NCBI RefSeq assembly: GCF_937616625.2
Contig: NC_065571.1
Span: 32,077,879 to 32,141,878, forward strand
Reading direction: 5' to 3'
DNA: 64,000 nt
DNA from: Mercurialis annua
Taxonomy: Eukaryota; Streptophyta; Magnoliopsida; Malpighiales; Euphorbiaceae
A model generated the notes under the pieces. That model was given only the letters and a program-made list of their open reading frames with translations. It had not been told where the DNA came from and did not search any database. Within the stretch, counting starts at the first letter, position 1, and each line of letters starts with the position of its first letter. The position numbers and the translations under genes were made by a program. Below, piece by piece: positions 13,930 to 26,583 of the stretch.

Positions 13930-16900
13930 AAAAAGGTGAAACATTTGGATTTGTTTCGTAACGTTTGTCAACTTTTGGATTAAATTGATAAAGAGGTGAA
14001 ACGTTTGGATTTAAATTCCCAAAAAGGTAAAACGTTTGGATTTGTTTCCTAACGTTTGTAAATATTTTGCTTAAATCGCTAAAAAAAGGGAAACTTTTGG
14101 ATTTGTTTTGTAATTTTTATAAACGTTTGGCTTAAATCGCTAAAAAGGTGAAACGTTTGGATTTGTTTCATAACGTTTGTAAACGTTTTGCTTAAATCGC
14201 TAAAAAGGTGAAATTTTTGGATTTGTTTTGTAATTTTTGTAAACGTTTCTTTTAAATCGCTAAAAAGGTGAAACGTTTGGATTTGTTTCGTAATATTTGT
14301 AAACGTTTGCCTTAAATTGCTAAAAAAGGGTTTTGTAACGTTTTAAACGTTTGGATTAGTTTCGTAACGTTTGTAAACGTTTGGCTTAAATCGCTAAAAA
14401 GGTGAAACGCTTGGATTTGTTTTGTATCGTTTGTAAACGTTTGGATTAAATCGCTAAAGAGGTGAAACGTTTGGATTTAAATTGCCAAAAGGTGAAACAT
14501 TTGGATTTGTTACGTAGAATTTGTATATGTTTGGCTTAAATCGCTAAAAAGGTGAAACGTTTGGATTTTTTTTGTAATGTTTGTAAACGTTTCGGTTAAA
14601 TCGCTAAAAAGTTGAAACATTTAGTTTTGTTTCGTAACATTTGTAAACGTTTGGTTTAAATTGCTAAAAAGGTGAAACGCTTGGATTTGTTTCGTAGCGT
14701 TTTTACACATTTGGTTTAAAATGCTAAAAAGGTGAATCGTTTGGATTTGTTTCGTAACGTTTGTAAACGTTCTGCTTAAATAGCTAAAAAGGTGACACGT
14801 TTGGTTTTGTTTCGTAACGTTTGTAAACATTCAAATTAAATCGGTTAAAAGTGGAAAGGTTTAGATTTGTTTCGTAACGTTTGTAAACGTTCAAATTAAA
14901 TCGGTTAAAAGTGGAAAGGTTTAGATTTGTTTCGTAACGTTTATAAACGATTGGTTTTGTTTCGTAATGTTTGTAAACGTTTGGCTTAAATCGCTAAAAA
15001 TATGAAACGTTTGGATTTGTTTAGTTATGTTTTAAACGTTTGGTTTTGTTTCGTAACGTTTGTAAACGTTTGGCTTAAATCGCTAAAAAGGTGAAACATT
15101 TGGATTTGTTTCGTAAAGTTTGTAAACATTTGGATTTGTTTAGTTATGTTTTAATCGTTTGGATTTGTTTCGTAACATTTGTAAACGTTTGGCTTCATTC
15201 GCTAAAAAGGTGAAATGATTGGATTTGTTTCGTAATGTTTGTAAACGTTTGGCTTAAATCGCTAAAAAGGCGAAACGTTTGGATTTGTTTCTTAACATTT
15301 TAAACGTTTGGCTTAAATCGCTAAAATGGGGAAACATTTGGATTCTTTTCGTAACGTTTGTAAACGTTTGACTTAAATCGCTAAAAAGGTGAAACGTTTG
15401 GATTTTTTTCGTAACGTTTGTAAACGTTTGGCTTATATTGCTAAGAATGCGAAACGCTTGGATTTGTTTCGTAACATTTGTAAACATTTGGCTAAAATCG
15501 CGAGATAGGTGAAACGTTTGGATTTGTTTCGTAATGTTTGTAAACGTTTTGCTTCAGTCGTAAAAAAGGGGGAAAATTTGGATTTGTTTTGCAACGTTTG
15601 TAAACTTTTGGCTTAAATCGATAAAATGGGGAAACGTTTGGATTTGTTTCGTAACGTTTGTAGACATTTGGCTTAAATCGCTAAAACGGTGAAATGTTTG
15701 GATTTGTTTCGTTACGTTTGTCAATGTTAGGCTTAAATCGCTAAAATGGGGAAACATTTGGATTTGTTTTGTAACGTTTGTAAACATTTGGATTTGTTTC
15801 GTAATGTTTGTAAACCTTTGGTTTTTTTTCGTAGCGTTTACAAACATTTGGCTTAAATCGCTAAACTGGGGAAACATTTGGATTTTTTCCTTAACATTTG
15901 TAAACGTTTGGCTTCAATCGCTATAAAGGGGAAACGTTTGGATTTGTTTCCTAACGTTTTGCTTAAATTTCTAAATATGTGAAAAGTTTGTTTTTGTTCC
16001 GTAATGTTTGTAAACGTTTGGATTTGTTTGTAAACGTATGTAAACCTTTGCCTTAAATCGCTAAAATGGTGAAACGTTTGGATTTGTTTCGTATCAGTTG
16101 TAAACGTTTGACTTAATTCGCTAAAATGGGGAAACATTTCGATTTGTTTCGTAACGTTTGTAAATATTTGGATTTGTTTCTTAACGTTTGTAAACATTTG
16201 GTTTTATTTCATAACGTTTATAAATGTTTAGCTTAAATCTTTTAAATGGGGAATCGTTTGGATTTGTTTATTAACGTTTGTAAACGTTTGGCTTCAATCG
16301 CTACAAAGGTGAAACGTTTGGATTTGTTTCGTAACGTTTGTAAACGTTTGGCTGAAATTGCTAAAAATGTGAAACATTTGTTTTTGTTCCGTAATGTTTG
16401 TAAACGTTTAGATTTATTTCGTAACCTTTTAAATATTTGGCTTAAATCGCTAAAAAGGTTAAATGTTTGGTTTCGTTTCGTAACGTTTGTAAGCATTTGG
16501 CTTAAACCGCTAAAAAGGTGAAACGCTTGGATTTGTATCGTAACGTTTGTAAATGTTTGGCTTAAATTGCTAAAAAGGTGAAACACTTGGATTTGTTTCG
16601 TAAGTTTTGTAAACCTTTGGCTTAAATCGCTATAAAGGTGAAACGCTTGGATTTGTTTCGTAACGTTTGTAAAAGTTTGGCTTAAAGCGCTAAAACTGTG
16701 AAAAGTTTTGTTTTGTTCCGTAATGTTTGTAACTTTTGGCTTAAATCGCCAGAAATGTGAAACGTTTGGATTTGTTTCGCAACGTTTTAAACGTTTGGTT
16801 TTGTTTCTTAGCCTTTGTAAACGTTTGGCTTAAATCGTTCAAAAAGTGAAACGTTTGGATTTATTTGGTAATGTTTGTAAACGTTTGACTTAAATCGCTA

Positions 16901-18489
16901 AAATTGCGAAATTTTTGGATTTGTTTCGTAACGTTTGTAAACGTGTGGCTTAAATCGCTTAAAACGTGAAACGTTTGGATTTGTTTCGTAACGTTTGTAA
17001 ACGTCTGGCTTAAATCACTAAAAAAGTGAAACGTTTGGATTTGTTTTTGTAACGTTTGTAAACTTTTGGCTTAAATCGCTAAAAAGGTGAAACATTTGGA
17101 TTTGTTTCGTAACGTTTGTAAACGTTTGGCTTAAATTGCTAAAAAGGCAAAAAAATTTGATTTGTTTTGTAATGTTTGTAAATGTTTGGCTTAAATCGCT
17201 AAAAAGGCGAAACATTTGGTTTTGTTTCGTAGTGTTTGTAAACGTTTGGTTTAAATTGCGTAAAATGTAAGCTTGGATTTGTTTCGTAGCGTTTTTACAC
17301 ATTTGGTTTAAATTTCCAAAAAGTTGAATCGTTTGGATTTGTTTCGTAACGTTTGCAAACGTTCGGCTTAAATAGCTAAAAAGGTGAAACGTTTGGTTTT
17401 GTTTCACTGCGTTTCTAAACGTTCAACTTAAAACGCTAAAAGGGGAAACGTTTGGATTTGTTTCCTAACGTTTGTAAACAATTAGTTTTGTTTCGTAATG
17501 TTTGTAAACGTTTGGCATGAATCGCTAAAAATGTGAAACATTTGGATTTGTTTAGTAATGTTTTTAACGTTTTTTCTGTTTCGTAACGTTTGTAAACGTT
17601 TGGCTTAAATCGCTAAAAAGGGGAAACGTTTGCATTTGTTTCGTAACGTTTGTAAACGTTCGGCTTAAATTGCTAAAAAGGTGAAACGTTTGGATTTGCT
17701 TCGTAGCATTTGTAAACGTTTGGCTTCAATCTGTAAAAAGGGGAAACGTTTGGATGTGTTTCATAATGTTTGTAAACGTTTGGCTTAAATCGCTAAAAAG
17801 GGGAAATGTTTTGCTTTGTTTCGTAACGTTTTAAACGTTGGCTTAGATCACTGAAATGGGGAAACATTTGGATTTGTTTCGTAACGTTTGTAAACGTTTG
17901 ACTTCAATCGCTAAAAAGGTGGAACGTTTGGATTTGTTTCGTAATGTTTGTAAACGTTTGGCTTATATTGCTAAAAAGGTGAAACGCTTGGATTTGTTTC
18001 GTAACATTCGTAAACATTTGGCTTAATTCGCGAAAAAGGTGAAACGTTTGGATTTATTTCGTAATGTTTGTAAACGTTTGGCTTCAGTCGCGAAAAAGGG
18101 GAAACATTTGGATTTGTTTCCTAACGTTATTAAAATTTTGGCTTAAATCGCTAAAATGGGGAAACGTTTGGATTTGTTACATAATGTTTGTAGACATTTG
18201 GCTTTAATCGCTAAAAAGGGGAAAAGTTTTGATTTGTTTCGTAGCATTTGTAAACGTTTGGCTTAAATCGCTAAAATGGGGAAACAGTTGGATTTGTTTC
18301 GTAACGTTTGTAAACATTTGGATTTGTTTCGTAACGTTTATAAACGCTTGGTTTTGTTTCGTAACGTTTATGAACGTTTGGCTTAAATCGCTAAAATAGG
18401 GAAACATTTGGATTTTTTCTTAACGTTTGTAAACGTTTGGCTTCAATCGCTATAAAGGGAAAACGTTTGGATTTGTTTCGTAACGTTTG
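13930..18489 (-). repeat. 60-bp satellite array, reverse orientation
   Basis: At about 13929 the array flips: forward monomers end in TTTACAAACGTTCG and are followed directly by AAAAAAAGGTGAAACATTTGG, the reverse complement of the monomer. The block contains at least two related sub-blocks, about 15250-16850 and 17860-18489. Position 15907-15960 corresponds to the sequence that flanks the solo LTR at 18489. No gene is visible. Confidence 0.96.
18485..18489. repeat. Target site duplication, left (GTTTG)
   Basis: GTTTG immediately before TGTCACGACCC; the same 5 bp follow the other end of the solo LTR at 20863. Confidence 0.85.
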
Positions 18490-19954
18490 TGTCACGACCC
18501 AAATTATTGAGCCGCAACCGGCGCTAGGGAACGGGAGTGGTAGCTCCGGAACCCGTAGCAAGCCTCAAATCACTATTAATTTTTCGCAAATATTAAAGAA
18601 ATAACATAACACAACAGAAGCAAGTATACATAATATATATACACAAACATTTACACTAACTGTTCTGTTAACCTCGCGGGCTCCAGTTACCGTACCCTGT
18701 ACGAACTGGCCTCGCGGTACTATATACAAAAGTTAGTGTAACAAAACTTATCACCGGCATCTGGGGCCTTGAACAAAACATACTACCTATAGCCTATCAA
18801 AAACATATAAACAAGACAACAAGTATTATGTACAATTAAAATGTACTGCTGTCTAGGCTACGACTCTGTCAACGCGGGACCACTACTGCAGCATTCACAG
18901 AAGTCAGAAACTATACATACACAGCTGACTTATGGACTTCAAAATTGGCCTCTAGCTAGGTCCACAAACTAAGCACCTGAAAGACATCAAAGGTGAGGGG
19001 TCAGTATTTGGGAAAATACTGAGTGACTTTGAATTTACTAACGGTATTATTATAAAAACATAGCATCGCATTTCAAGGAAACAATAATATAAAAGTAAAA
19101 CATATGAAAAGGTATTTTATCTGTTCGAAACTAATATCCTAGCATGCGACACAACTTTCAAATAATTAAATCATACTAATCATTACATTTCAAGTTGTGA
19201 GTCCAACTCACTGGTGGGTCAAACCCACTATATACGAGGACTCGAGGTTACACCGTAACCGAGTGCTCACTCGTATCAAATCGCTATTAAAATTCAAAAT
19301 TCTTATTCATATTATATCATTCATATCAATTTATTTCTCGAATGCAAACACACTAGACTAACTTGATATTAGTGATCACACAGCCTATTAACACCCAATA
19401 GGTAGCTAGTTTCTTTGGATCGCATACTAGTTCCTTATATATATACTTGATACAAACATATAATATTTAGTCAAATCATATAATATGCGATGCGCATAAA
19501 CAGTATACATATGTATAATATAACTTTAATATATAATACACGAAAGTAAAGTGCAACTCACAATGAACGCAATCCAATCAATGACGTGGTCTATGAAATG
19601 ATATGCCCTCGCTATCCCACGCCTACTGACCTCTCTGCTCGCTAACACGTCTGATACCTAGTAATTAACGTTTAATAATTAGACGTGAACCTCGTATTCT
19701 AATACGTATAATACTCTAAATTCTAGGGTTATACTTCATTCTTAATATTATTCGTGAACTCGATTTCCTTTATCGTATTCAGGATACATCGATCTCTGGT
19801 TCTCGTATTCGAGAAACATATATTATCCTTAGCGTTTTCGATTATCGTAGCTCACGTGAAACGTCGAGCTAAAACTTCACTTTTTAGGCTCTAATATCGA
19901 AAATATTAAAGTCCATTTTGGTCCCCGTGGACCCACTGTGTCGGCGTGCGAAAG

Positions 19955-20035
19955 CACTGTGCGCCCGCACAGTGTGGTGTGCGTTCGCACACACACCACG
20001 GGTGTGCGATCGCACACCGTGTGCGATGCACACAC
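19955..20035. repeat. GC-rich palindrome array in LTR (short version)
   Basis: Several imperfect and perfect palindromes built on GTGTGCG-NN-CGCACAC, including GGTGTGCGATCGCACACC. Each could fold into a strong hairpin in DNA or RNA. The surrounding LTR is AT-rich, so the array stands out in base composition. Confidence 0.85.
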
Positions 20036-20400
20036 AGCCCCCGGAAAGGTTTTTTTTGGGCGTCCCATCGATTCCTACAACTTCTGAAACCCTTTAAACA
20101 TCATTTCCGACAAAACCCGTATCCTCGTTTTTCATTAAAATGCTAATATAAGTTAAAATCATCAAATTCGTTCATCCCCCATAAAATAGCCCATATACTT
20201 GATTTTGGCACCAAAAATCCAAAATTTTACATTAAAACAAAGCTTAGGATCGATAAAGAACGGAATTCTAGAGAGATCGCCGCGAAAGCTGCTCGAATCG
20301 AACGTCGAACGAAGAAACGGCGGCGAAACGACGGTATCGGTCGAATTTCCTCCACTCTCTCGATTCTTCTTTTGCTATCACTCTGATTCATATTCTTTTC

Positions 20401-20409
20401 TTATATATT
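20401..20409 (-). promoter_or_regulatory. Possible TATA box of solo LTR
   Basis: TTATATATT on the plus strand reads AATATATAA on the minus strand, about 460 bp from the LTR start. The same site is present in the LTR at 28032-30553. Position and sequence fit a retrotransposon promoter; activity is not shown. Confidence 0.4.
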
Positions 20410-20862
20410 GAATGACTAAAGTGCCACTTTGATCCTTGTTCTTTTTGTTTATTATCATTTATCCTTTAAACTTTTCTTTCGTACGATTTAGTCCATAACT
20501 AAATCGATAAATTCTTTTATTATAACTTATACGTATTATTTATACCTAATAAATATACGATCTCGATGTTAATATTTTCCCGTCAAAACCTACAAATGTA
20601 CATTTTCGACTCAAAGTGGCTAAATTACCACTTTGGTCCTTGTACTTTATTTTGGGCTTCTCTTGACACTTTTCCTTTAATTCCAATTCTAACTTGAGAA
20701 TTGAAATATAACCTTGATTTCCGCATAATTAATTTCCCGAAACCGACCTACTTGAAATTTATTTACTTTCATTTTTCTGAAATATTTCCAATATCGCCAC
20801 TCTGGCGAGTCAAAACTGGACACATGGTCCAATTAGCAAATTAAATATTTTGGGGTATTACA

Positions 20863-20867
20863 GTTTG
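20863..20867. repeat. Target site duplication, right (GTTTG)
   Basis: GTTTG immediately after GGGGTATTACA, matching 18485-18489. Five bases is the usual Ty3/gypsy duplication length. Confidence 0.85.
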
Positions 20868-22431
20868 TAAACATTTGGCTTAAATTGCTAAATATGTGAA
20901 AAGTTTGTTTTTGTGCTGTAATGTTTGTAAACGTTTCGATTTGTTTGTAAACTTATGTAAACGTTTGGCTTAAATCGCTAAAAAGGCGAAACGTTTGGAT
21001 TTGATTCGTAACGTTTGTAAACATTTGGCTTAATTCGCTAAAATGGAAAAACATTTGGATTTGTTTCGTAAAGTTTGTAAACGTTTGGATTTGTTTCGTA
21101 ACGTTCGTGAACGTTTGCTTTTGTTTCGTAACGTTTATAAATGTTTGGCTTAAATCGCTTAAATGGGGAATCGTTTGGATTTGTTTCGTAATGTTTGTAG
21201 GCTTCAATCGCTACAAAGGTGAAACGTTTAGATTTATTTCGTAAAGTTTGTAAACGTTTGGCTTAAATTGCTAAAAATGTGAAACGTTTGTTTTTGTTCC
21301 GTAATGTTTGTAAACGCTTGGATTTATTTCGTAACGTTTTAAATATTTGGCTTAAATCGCTAAAAAGGTTAAATGTTTGGTTTTGTTTCGTAACGTTTGT
21401 AAGCATTTGGCTTAAACCGCTAAAAAGGTGAAACGCTTGGATTTGTTTCGTAACGTTTGTAAATGTGTGGCTTAAATTGCTAAAAAGGTGAAACGCTCGG
21501 ATTTGTTTCGTATGTTTTGTAAACGTTTGGCTTAAATCGTTAAAAAGGTGAAGCGCTTGGAATTGTTTTGTAACGTTTGTAAATGTTTGGCTTAAATCGC
21601 TAAAACTGTGAAAAGTTTGGTTTTGTTCCGTAACGATTGTAACGTTTGGCTTAAATCGCCGAAATTGTGAAACGTTTGGATTTGTTTTGTAATGTTTTAA
21701 AAGTTTGATTTTGTTTCTTAGCGTTTATAAACGTTTGGCTTAAATCGTTAAAAAGGTGAAACATTTGGATTTGTTTCGTAACGTTTGTAAATGTTTGGCT
21801 TAAATCGCTAAAATGGGGAAACTTTTGGATTTGTTTCGTAACGTTTGTAAACGTCTGGCTTAAATCGCTAAAAAAGTGAAACGTTTGGATTTGTTTTGCA
21901 AAGTTTGTAAACCTTTGGCTTAAATTGTTAAAATGATAAAACATTTGGATTTGTTTCGTAACGTTTGTAAACGTTTTGCTTAAATTGCTAAAAAGGTGAA
22001 ACATTTGGATCTATTTCATAACGTTTGTAAACGTTTGGCTTAAATTGCTAAAAAGGTGAAACGTTTGGATTTGTTTCGTAAAGTTTGTAAACGTTTGGCT
22101 TCAATCAATAAAAATTTGTAAACATTTGGCTTTAATCACTAAAAAGGTGGAACATTTGGATTTGCTTCGTAACGTTTGTAAATGTTGGCTTAAATTGCTA
22201 AAAACGCTTGGATTTGTGTCGTAACATTTGTAAACATTTGGCTTTGTTTCGTAATTTTGTAAACGTTTAGCTTCAATCTCTAAAAAGGTGAAACGTTTGG
22301 ATTTGTTTCGTAATGTTTGTAAACATTTGGCTTAAATTGCTAAAAAGGGGAAAAATTAGGATTTGTTTCGTAACGTTTGTAAATATTTGGCTTAAAATGG
22401 TAAAAAGGTGAAACGTTTGGATTTGTTTTGT
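20863..22431 (-). repeat. 60-bp satellite array, reverse orientation
   Basis: Reverse-orientation monomers. The first ~1.1 kb is closely related to 30554-31740, including the unusual ATATGTGAAAAGTTTGTTTTTG monomer next to the LTR in both places. It is also related to 15955-17000. The right end breaks off inside a monomer at the truncated LTR. Confidence 0.95.
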
Positions 22432-22740
22432 AATTAGACGTGAACCTCGTATTCTAATACGTATAATACTCAAAATTCTAGGATTATACTTCATTCTTAA
22501 TATTATTCGTGAACTCGACATTCTTTTATCGTATTCACGATATATTGATCTCTGGTTTTCGTATTCGAGAAACATATATTATCCCTAGCTTATTCCATTA
22601 TCGTAGCTCACGTAAAATGTCGAGCTAAAACTTCACTTTTTAATTTATTGGGGTCCTTAATCATTTTTAGGATCTAATATCGAAAATATTAAAAATCCCG
22701 TTTATTTAGGGCTAAAAGTCCATTTTGGTCCTCGTGGACC

Positions 22741-22905
22741 CACTGTGCGGGCGTGCGAAAGCACTATGCGCCCGCACAGAATGGTGTGCATTCGCACACC
22801 ATGCGTGTGATTTCGCACACCAGTGTGCGTTCGCACACCACGGGTGTGCGTTCGCACACCACCGGTGTGCAATCGCACACCGTGTGCGATGCGCACACAG
22901 CTCCT
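22741..22905. repeat. GC-rich palindrome array in truncated LTR
   Basis: Six or so near-20-bp units with the pattern TGTGCGTTCGCACACCA, including several perfect inverted repeats (GTGTGCGTTCGCACAC is one base pair off perfect in its centre). It is at the same LTR position as the arrays at 19955 and 29570 but with a different unit number. Confidence 0.88.
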
Positions 22906-23216
22906 GGAAACTTTGTTTCCGGGCGTCCCGTCAATTCCTATAACTTCCGACACCCTTTAAACATTATTTCCGACAAAACCTGTATCCTCGTTTTTCATTA
23001 AAACGCTAATATAAGTTAAAATCATCAAATTCGTTCATCGCCCATAAAACAGCCCATAAACTTGATTTTAGCACCAAAAATCCGAAATTTTACCTTAAAA
23101 CAAAGCTTAGGATCGATAGAGAACGATATTCTGGAGAGATCGCCGCGAAAGTTGCTCGGATCGGACGTCGAACGGAGAAACGACGTCGAAACGAATCTCG
23201 ATAAATTCGATAAATT

Positions 23217-23404
23217 CGATAAATTCTTTTTTATAATTTATACGTATTATTTATATCTAATAAATAATACGAATCTCGATGTTAACATTTTCCCATCAAA
23301 ACCTACAAATCGATAAATTCTTTTTTATAATTTATACGTATTATTTATATCTAATAAATAATACGAATCTCGATGTTAACATTTTCCCATCAAAACCTAC
23401 AAAT
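23217..23404. repeat. 94-bp tandem duplication inside LTR
   Basis: The segment starting CGATAAATTCTTTTTTATAA at 23217 is repeated at 23311, offset 94 bp, apparently without differences in the part compared. It is absent from the other two copies of this LTR, so it is specific to this copy. Confidence 0.9.
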
Positions 23405-23670
23405 TTACATTTTCGACTCAAATTGGCTAAATTACCACTTTGGTCCCTGTACTTTATTTTGGGCTTCTCTTGACACTTTTCCTTTTAATTCCAATTCTAA
23501 CTTTAGAATTGAAATATAACCTTGATTTCCGCATAATTAATTTCCCGAAACCGACCTACTTGAAACTTATTTACTTTCATTTTTTTGAAATCTTTCCGAT
23601 ATCACCACTCTAGCGAGTCAAAACTGGACACATGGTCCAATGAGCTAATTAAATATTTTGGGGTATTACA

Positions 23671-23681
23671 TTCTCCCCCCC
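23671..23681 (-). other. Polypurine tract
   Basis: TTCTCCCCCCC directly after the LTR end reads GGGGGGGAGAA on the minus strand, immediately upstream of TGTAATACCCC. This is the expected plus-strand priming site of reverse transcription. It fixes the orientation of the element as minus. Confidence 0.88.
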
Positions 23682-26583
23682 TTATAAAAATTTGTCCTCG
23701 AATATTCATATATCTCGTTGGGACCTTATGATTGTTCCAATACTTTCCTTGACGTATCTTTCTTGTACTTTAACTCTTAGCTCTCTTATTATAACTTCCT
23801 ATTACTGTGCAGTTGAGATCTTTCTTATTGTTACTTTTGTCTCGTCTGCTGTCTTTTCAAAATAGTGTGGTCTAAGAAGTATTCTTGATATCGTAATTCT
23901 GATGTCATCTACAACTGGTCATAATCTTCCTTCTGACCATCATTAATTGTCAATTAATCCTTACTTAATATTTCATCGATTTATTGTTCTTAGTAATTCT
24001 CATTCTTAGTCGTTGTCGGGTCGCTACTTGTCTCTTTCATACGTGAATAGTCACGACGCGTCGATTCAATCCTTAATGACGTACTTACTTTATTCATACT
24101 TCTATGAATATTTTCTTTTCTAATCATAGTCTACGGTTTATAGTCTTTACTATCATCTATCGTTGTCACTTTCTTTCTTAGCTGGTTATCGTCATTTATT
24201 ACCTCTCTCTACTGTTATCTAATACTTTATTCTTTAATAACCAATCTTTTTCAGCTTGTATCTTGTCTATCACATTTGCAGTTTCTTAACGTAGTTAAGT
24301 CCGATACATCCTTTACTATTTTCCATTTCTCCTTTCTTTACTTCTTTAAGCTATCATGAACCTTACGTCGTTTTGTTAGCTGTGATTCTTCACTCGTTTA
24401 CCGTTATTATAACCGCTCGCTTTATGTTGATTTCAATCGTGTAGCTTATACGGCCATATTCTTTGACCGCTACTATTCGTGTTTTTATCTTCTTTGACTT
24501 TCTTTGATTGGTTCTTGAAGATCCTCTCGAGTCTTTAATTGACTTTTTAGTCAACGATGTTATTCCTTTACGTCACTTTAATCTTTAACTAATCCAATAG
24601 ATCTTTGATATCTTATCTACTCTTGTATTTAAATTATCCTAAATCCGACAATCCTATAGGTTTCCATCACTTTCTTTACCGTAGTTCCTTCTTACTGTAT
24701 AAACAACTTTCTTTTCTTTATCTTATACTTCTGCTTCTTACTTTCGAGTAATTCCACGACCTTATTCTCACTCTTCTTGATATTATCTTATTTGTAACTC
24801 TCAAAATTAGGGAATAGTTTTGATTTTTGTTATCCTATACACCTTATGCTTGTTTAGCATTTATATCATAATTCTAATTGTCTTTTAAATAACTTGATCT
24901 CTTTATACTAATACCGACTTTCGTCTTGTCTTTTACTTGTTATATTCATTACGTCTTTCCTCCGTTTATAATAACTCTATTGTCGCTGTTCTATTCTGAT
25001 AATCCTGTTGACGTATATCTAGGGCTTTCCACTTCTCTATTCACGTTACCAAATTCAAGGGTGTATTAGTTTTTCCTATAATACATTCTTTCATATTATC
25101 CATCATTCTTATATTTACTGACACGTATGCCTATATATGTGTCTTTTCTCCTTATACTAAAGTTTCATAACTTAACTTTTCGCCTTTCTGTTAACGCAAT
25201 ATTATAGCTCTTAATGCTGATACTAGTGACTTCACTGAATATCAGTCAATTAGCATCATCTCTTAATCTATCTAACATTAAATCCTCACATTTTGTAGTA
25301 TCACCTGCTTCGTCGTTTCGTATCCCTTCTCTTTCTACTTATATATCTTCAAACACCAAAATTAATAAAGTTATATATCCTTTAAATATTACTAGATATT
25401 CACCATTCATATTATCATCTTCTTGTTTTCATACTTTTAATCTCTCTCTTCCAATATATCCCTCGATTGCTACCTTTCTTATCTCGACATAAGAATAATT
25501 ATTATATTCTTCGTTCCTGCGTATTTGTTACGTCACTTTCGTCTAACATGACTCTCCGTCATTTCATCAGTTGTTCTAACATGAGGATAAATATTGTATC
25601 ATCAGATATTGCCAACGCATCGCATCTTAACTGCGTATGCTCTCCGGCGATAACTCCTTACTCGCATTTTACTTTAGTCTCGTTAGCTTTGTTGCAATTA
25701 ACCGTTACATGGCTTCATTATGTTATTGGGGTTTGTTTTATAAATCTTATTCTTGTTTATTAAGAATCTGTTATTATTCGTCGCAGAGCTTTACATCTAA
25801 GTTTACTTACAAAGCAAAACGATCTCAAAACATCTTTTGGCTGACCAACTCTTTTAAAATCACTTTTCATAAATCATTTGAAATCATTAATACAATTGTA
25901 GCTCAGAGTGATGACACCTCTCATCACCAAAGAGTTGCTCAAAATCGCATTTTTCTGCATTATTATAAAATATGATGCATGATCTACATTTTGAAAATCA
26001 TTTTCTTATGCATTCCTATCATGATTATGCAATATCATATGCGATGTCTGAGCACAATTGTACCTTGAAAAAACATAAAAACTTTCAAAATTTTCATAAA
26101 ATCGTAAGTTTACTCTAGATTGTACACTCTGCGAGTCTTAACGGCTTTCTTTATACTTATTGAGTATATTTCAAATTTTTGTATTGCTGTCACTTACTGT
26201 TGTTTTTCTGACTATACCTCTGTCACATCACTTCTTTCTCCATATCTCCGATAACTCAATTCAATTCAAACTCTTCTACTTCTGTAATCACCACATCCAC
26301 TTCTTCAACATTCTGTATCATATCATATATAAACGCAGGTACCGATGTTTTACATTGATTCCCTGTTAGTAATCCATCTCTTTCTTCACAACTTCTAGAA
26401 CGTAATATAGGTATTACGCTCACGACAAATATATTATGTAGTGTTTATTATATTATTGCTTTTGCAAGTTAGGTTTATATACTCATTTATTGGTCGCGTG
26501 TTTATTAATATCGCTTCCTATAGGTTCTCACTTTCCGAGGTATTATCCTATTACTGATATTCTATTATGCAATGCAGCAAACA
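23682..26583 (-). mobile_element. Non-coding internal region of retrotransposon
   Basis: About 2.9 kb of AT-rich sequence with no long open frame on the minus strand. The plus-strand frames of 69-112 codons near 25214-26369 are rich in Ser, Leu, Ile and Phe, overlap one another, and look like chance frames. Next to the polypurine tract a CGAGGACAAA motif survives, which in Tekay/Del elements lies near the end of pol or the start of the 3' non-coding region. I see no RT (YxDD) or integrase signature in translations. A profile search of this segment would decide between decayed pol and a genuinely pol-less element. Confidence 0.6.

Larger units (their letters stand above)
18490..20862 (-). mobile_element. 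Solo LTR of a Ty3/gypsy-like retrotransposon (subfamily 1)
   Basis: On the plus strand this 2,373-bp segment begins TGTCACGACCC and ends GGGGTATTACA; on the minus strand it reads TGTAATACCCC...GGTCGTGACA, with the canonical TG...CA ends. It matches the complete LTR at 28032-30553 along its length, apart from deletions (for example around 19885, where the longer copy has extra bases) and a shorter palindrome array. Both sides are satellite and a 5-bp duplication GTTTG brackets it, so it arose by LTR-LTR recombination of a full insertion. A TATA-like run (20401-20409) and a palindrome array (19955-20035) lie inside. The short open frames within it (19877-20411) have no protein character. The TGTAATACCC start with an upstream GGGGGGAGAA tract in the related full copy is typical of plant chromoviruses such as Tekay/Del; the lineage is an inference. 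Confidence 0.93.
22432..23670 (-). mobile_element. Truncated 3' LTR
   Basis: Begins at TAATTAGACGTGAACCTCG, which corresponds to position 19675 of the solo LTR and 29219 of the complete LTR, and ends GGGGTATTACA. About 1.19 kb at the element's outer end is missing and joined directly to satellite, with a short GTAA overlap at the junction. It also lacks about 190 bp relative to the 5' LTR near 23190 and instead carries a 94-bp tandem duplication. Confidence 0.9.

Noticed and set aside
22702..23001. Overlapping Cys/His-rich frames on both strands resembling zinc-finger peptides
   Set aside because: Cys and His come from the TGTGCG/CGCACA palindromes; all strands and frames give similar patterns.
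25214..25975. Three plus-strand frames of 92-112 codons in the retrotransposon interior
   Set aside because: They run against the element's direction, overlap each other, are low-complexity in hydrophobic and Ser codons, and have no recognisable motif.
26160..26369. 69-codon hydrophobic frame resembling a membrane peptide
   Set aside because: AT-rich chance frame in the decayed retrotransposon interior, with no conservation evidence.
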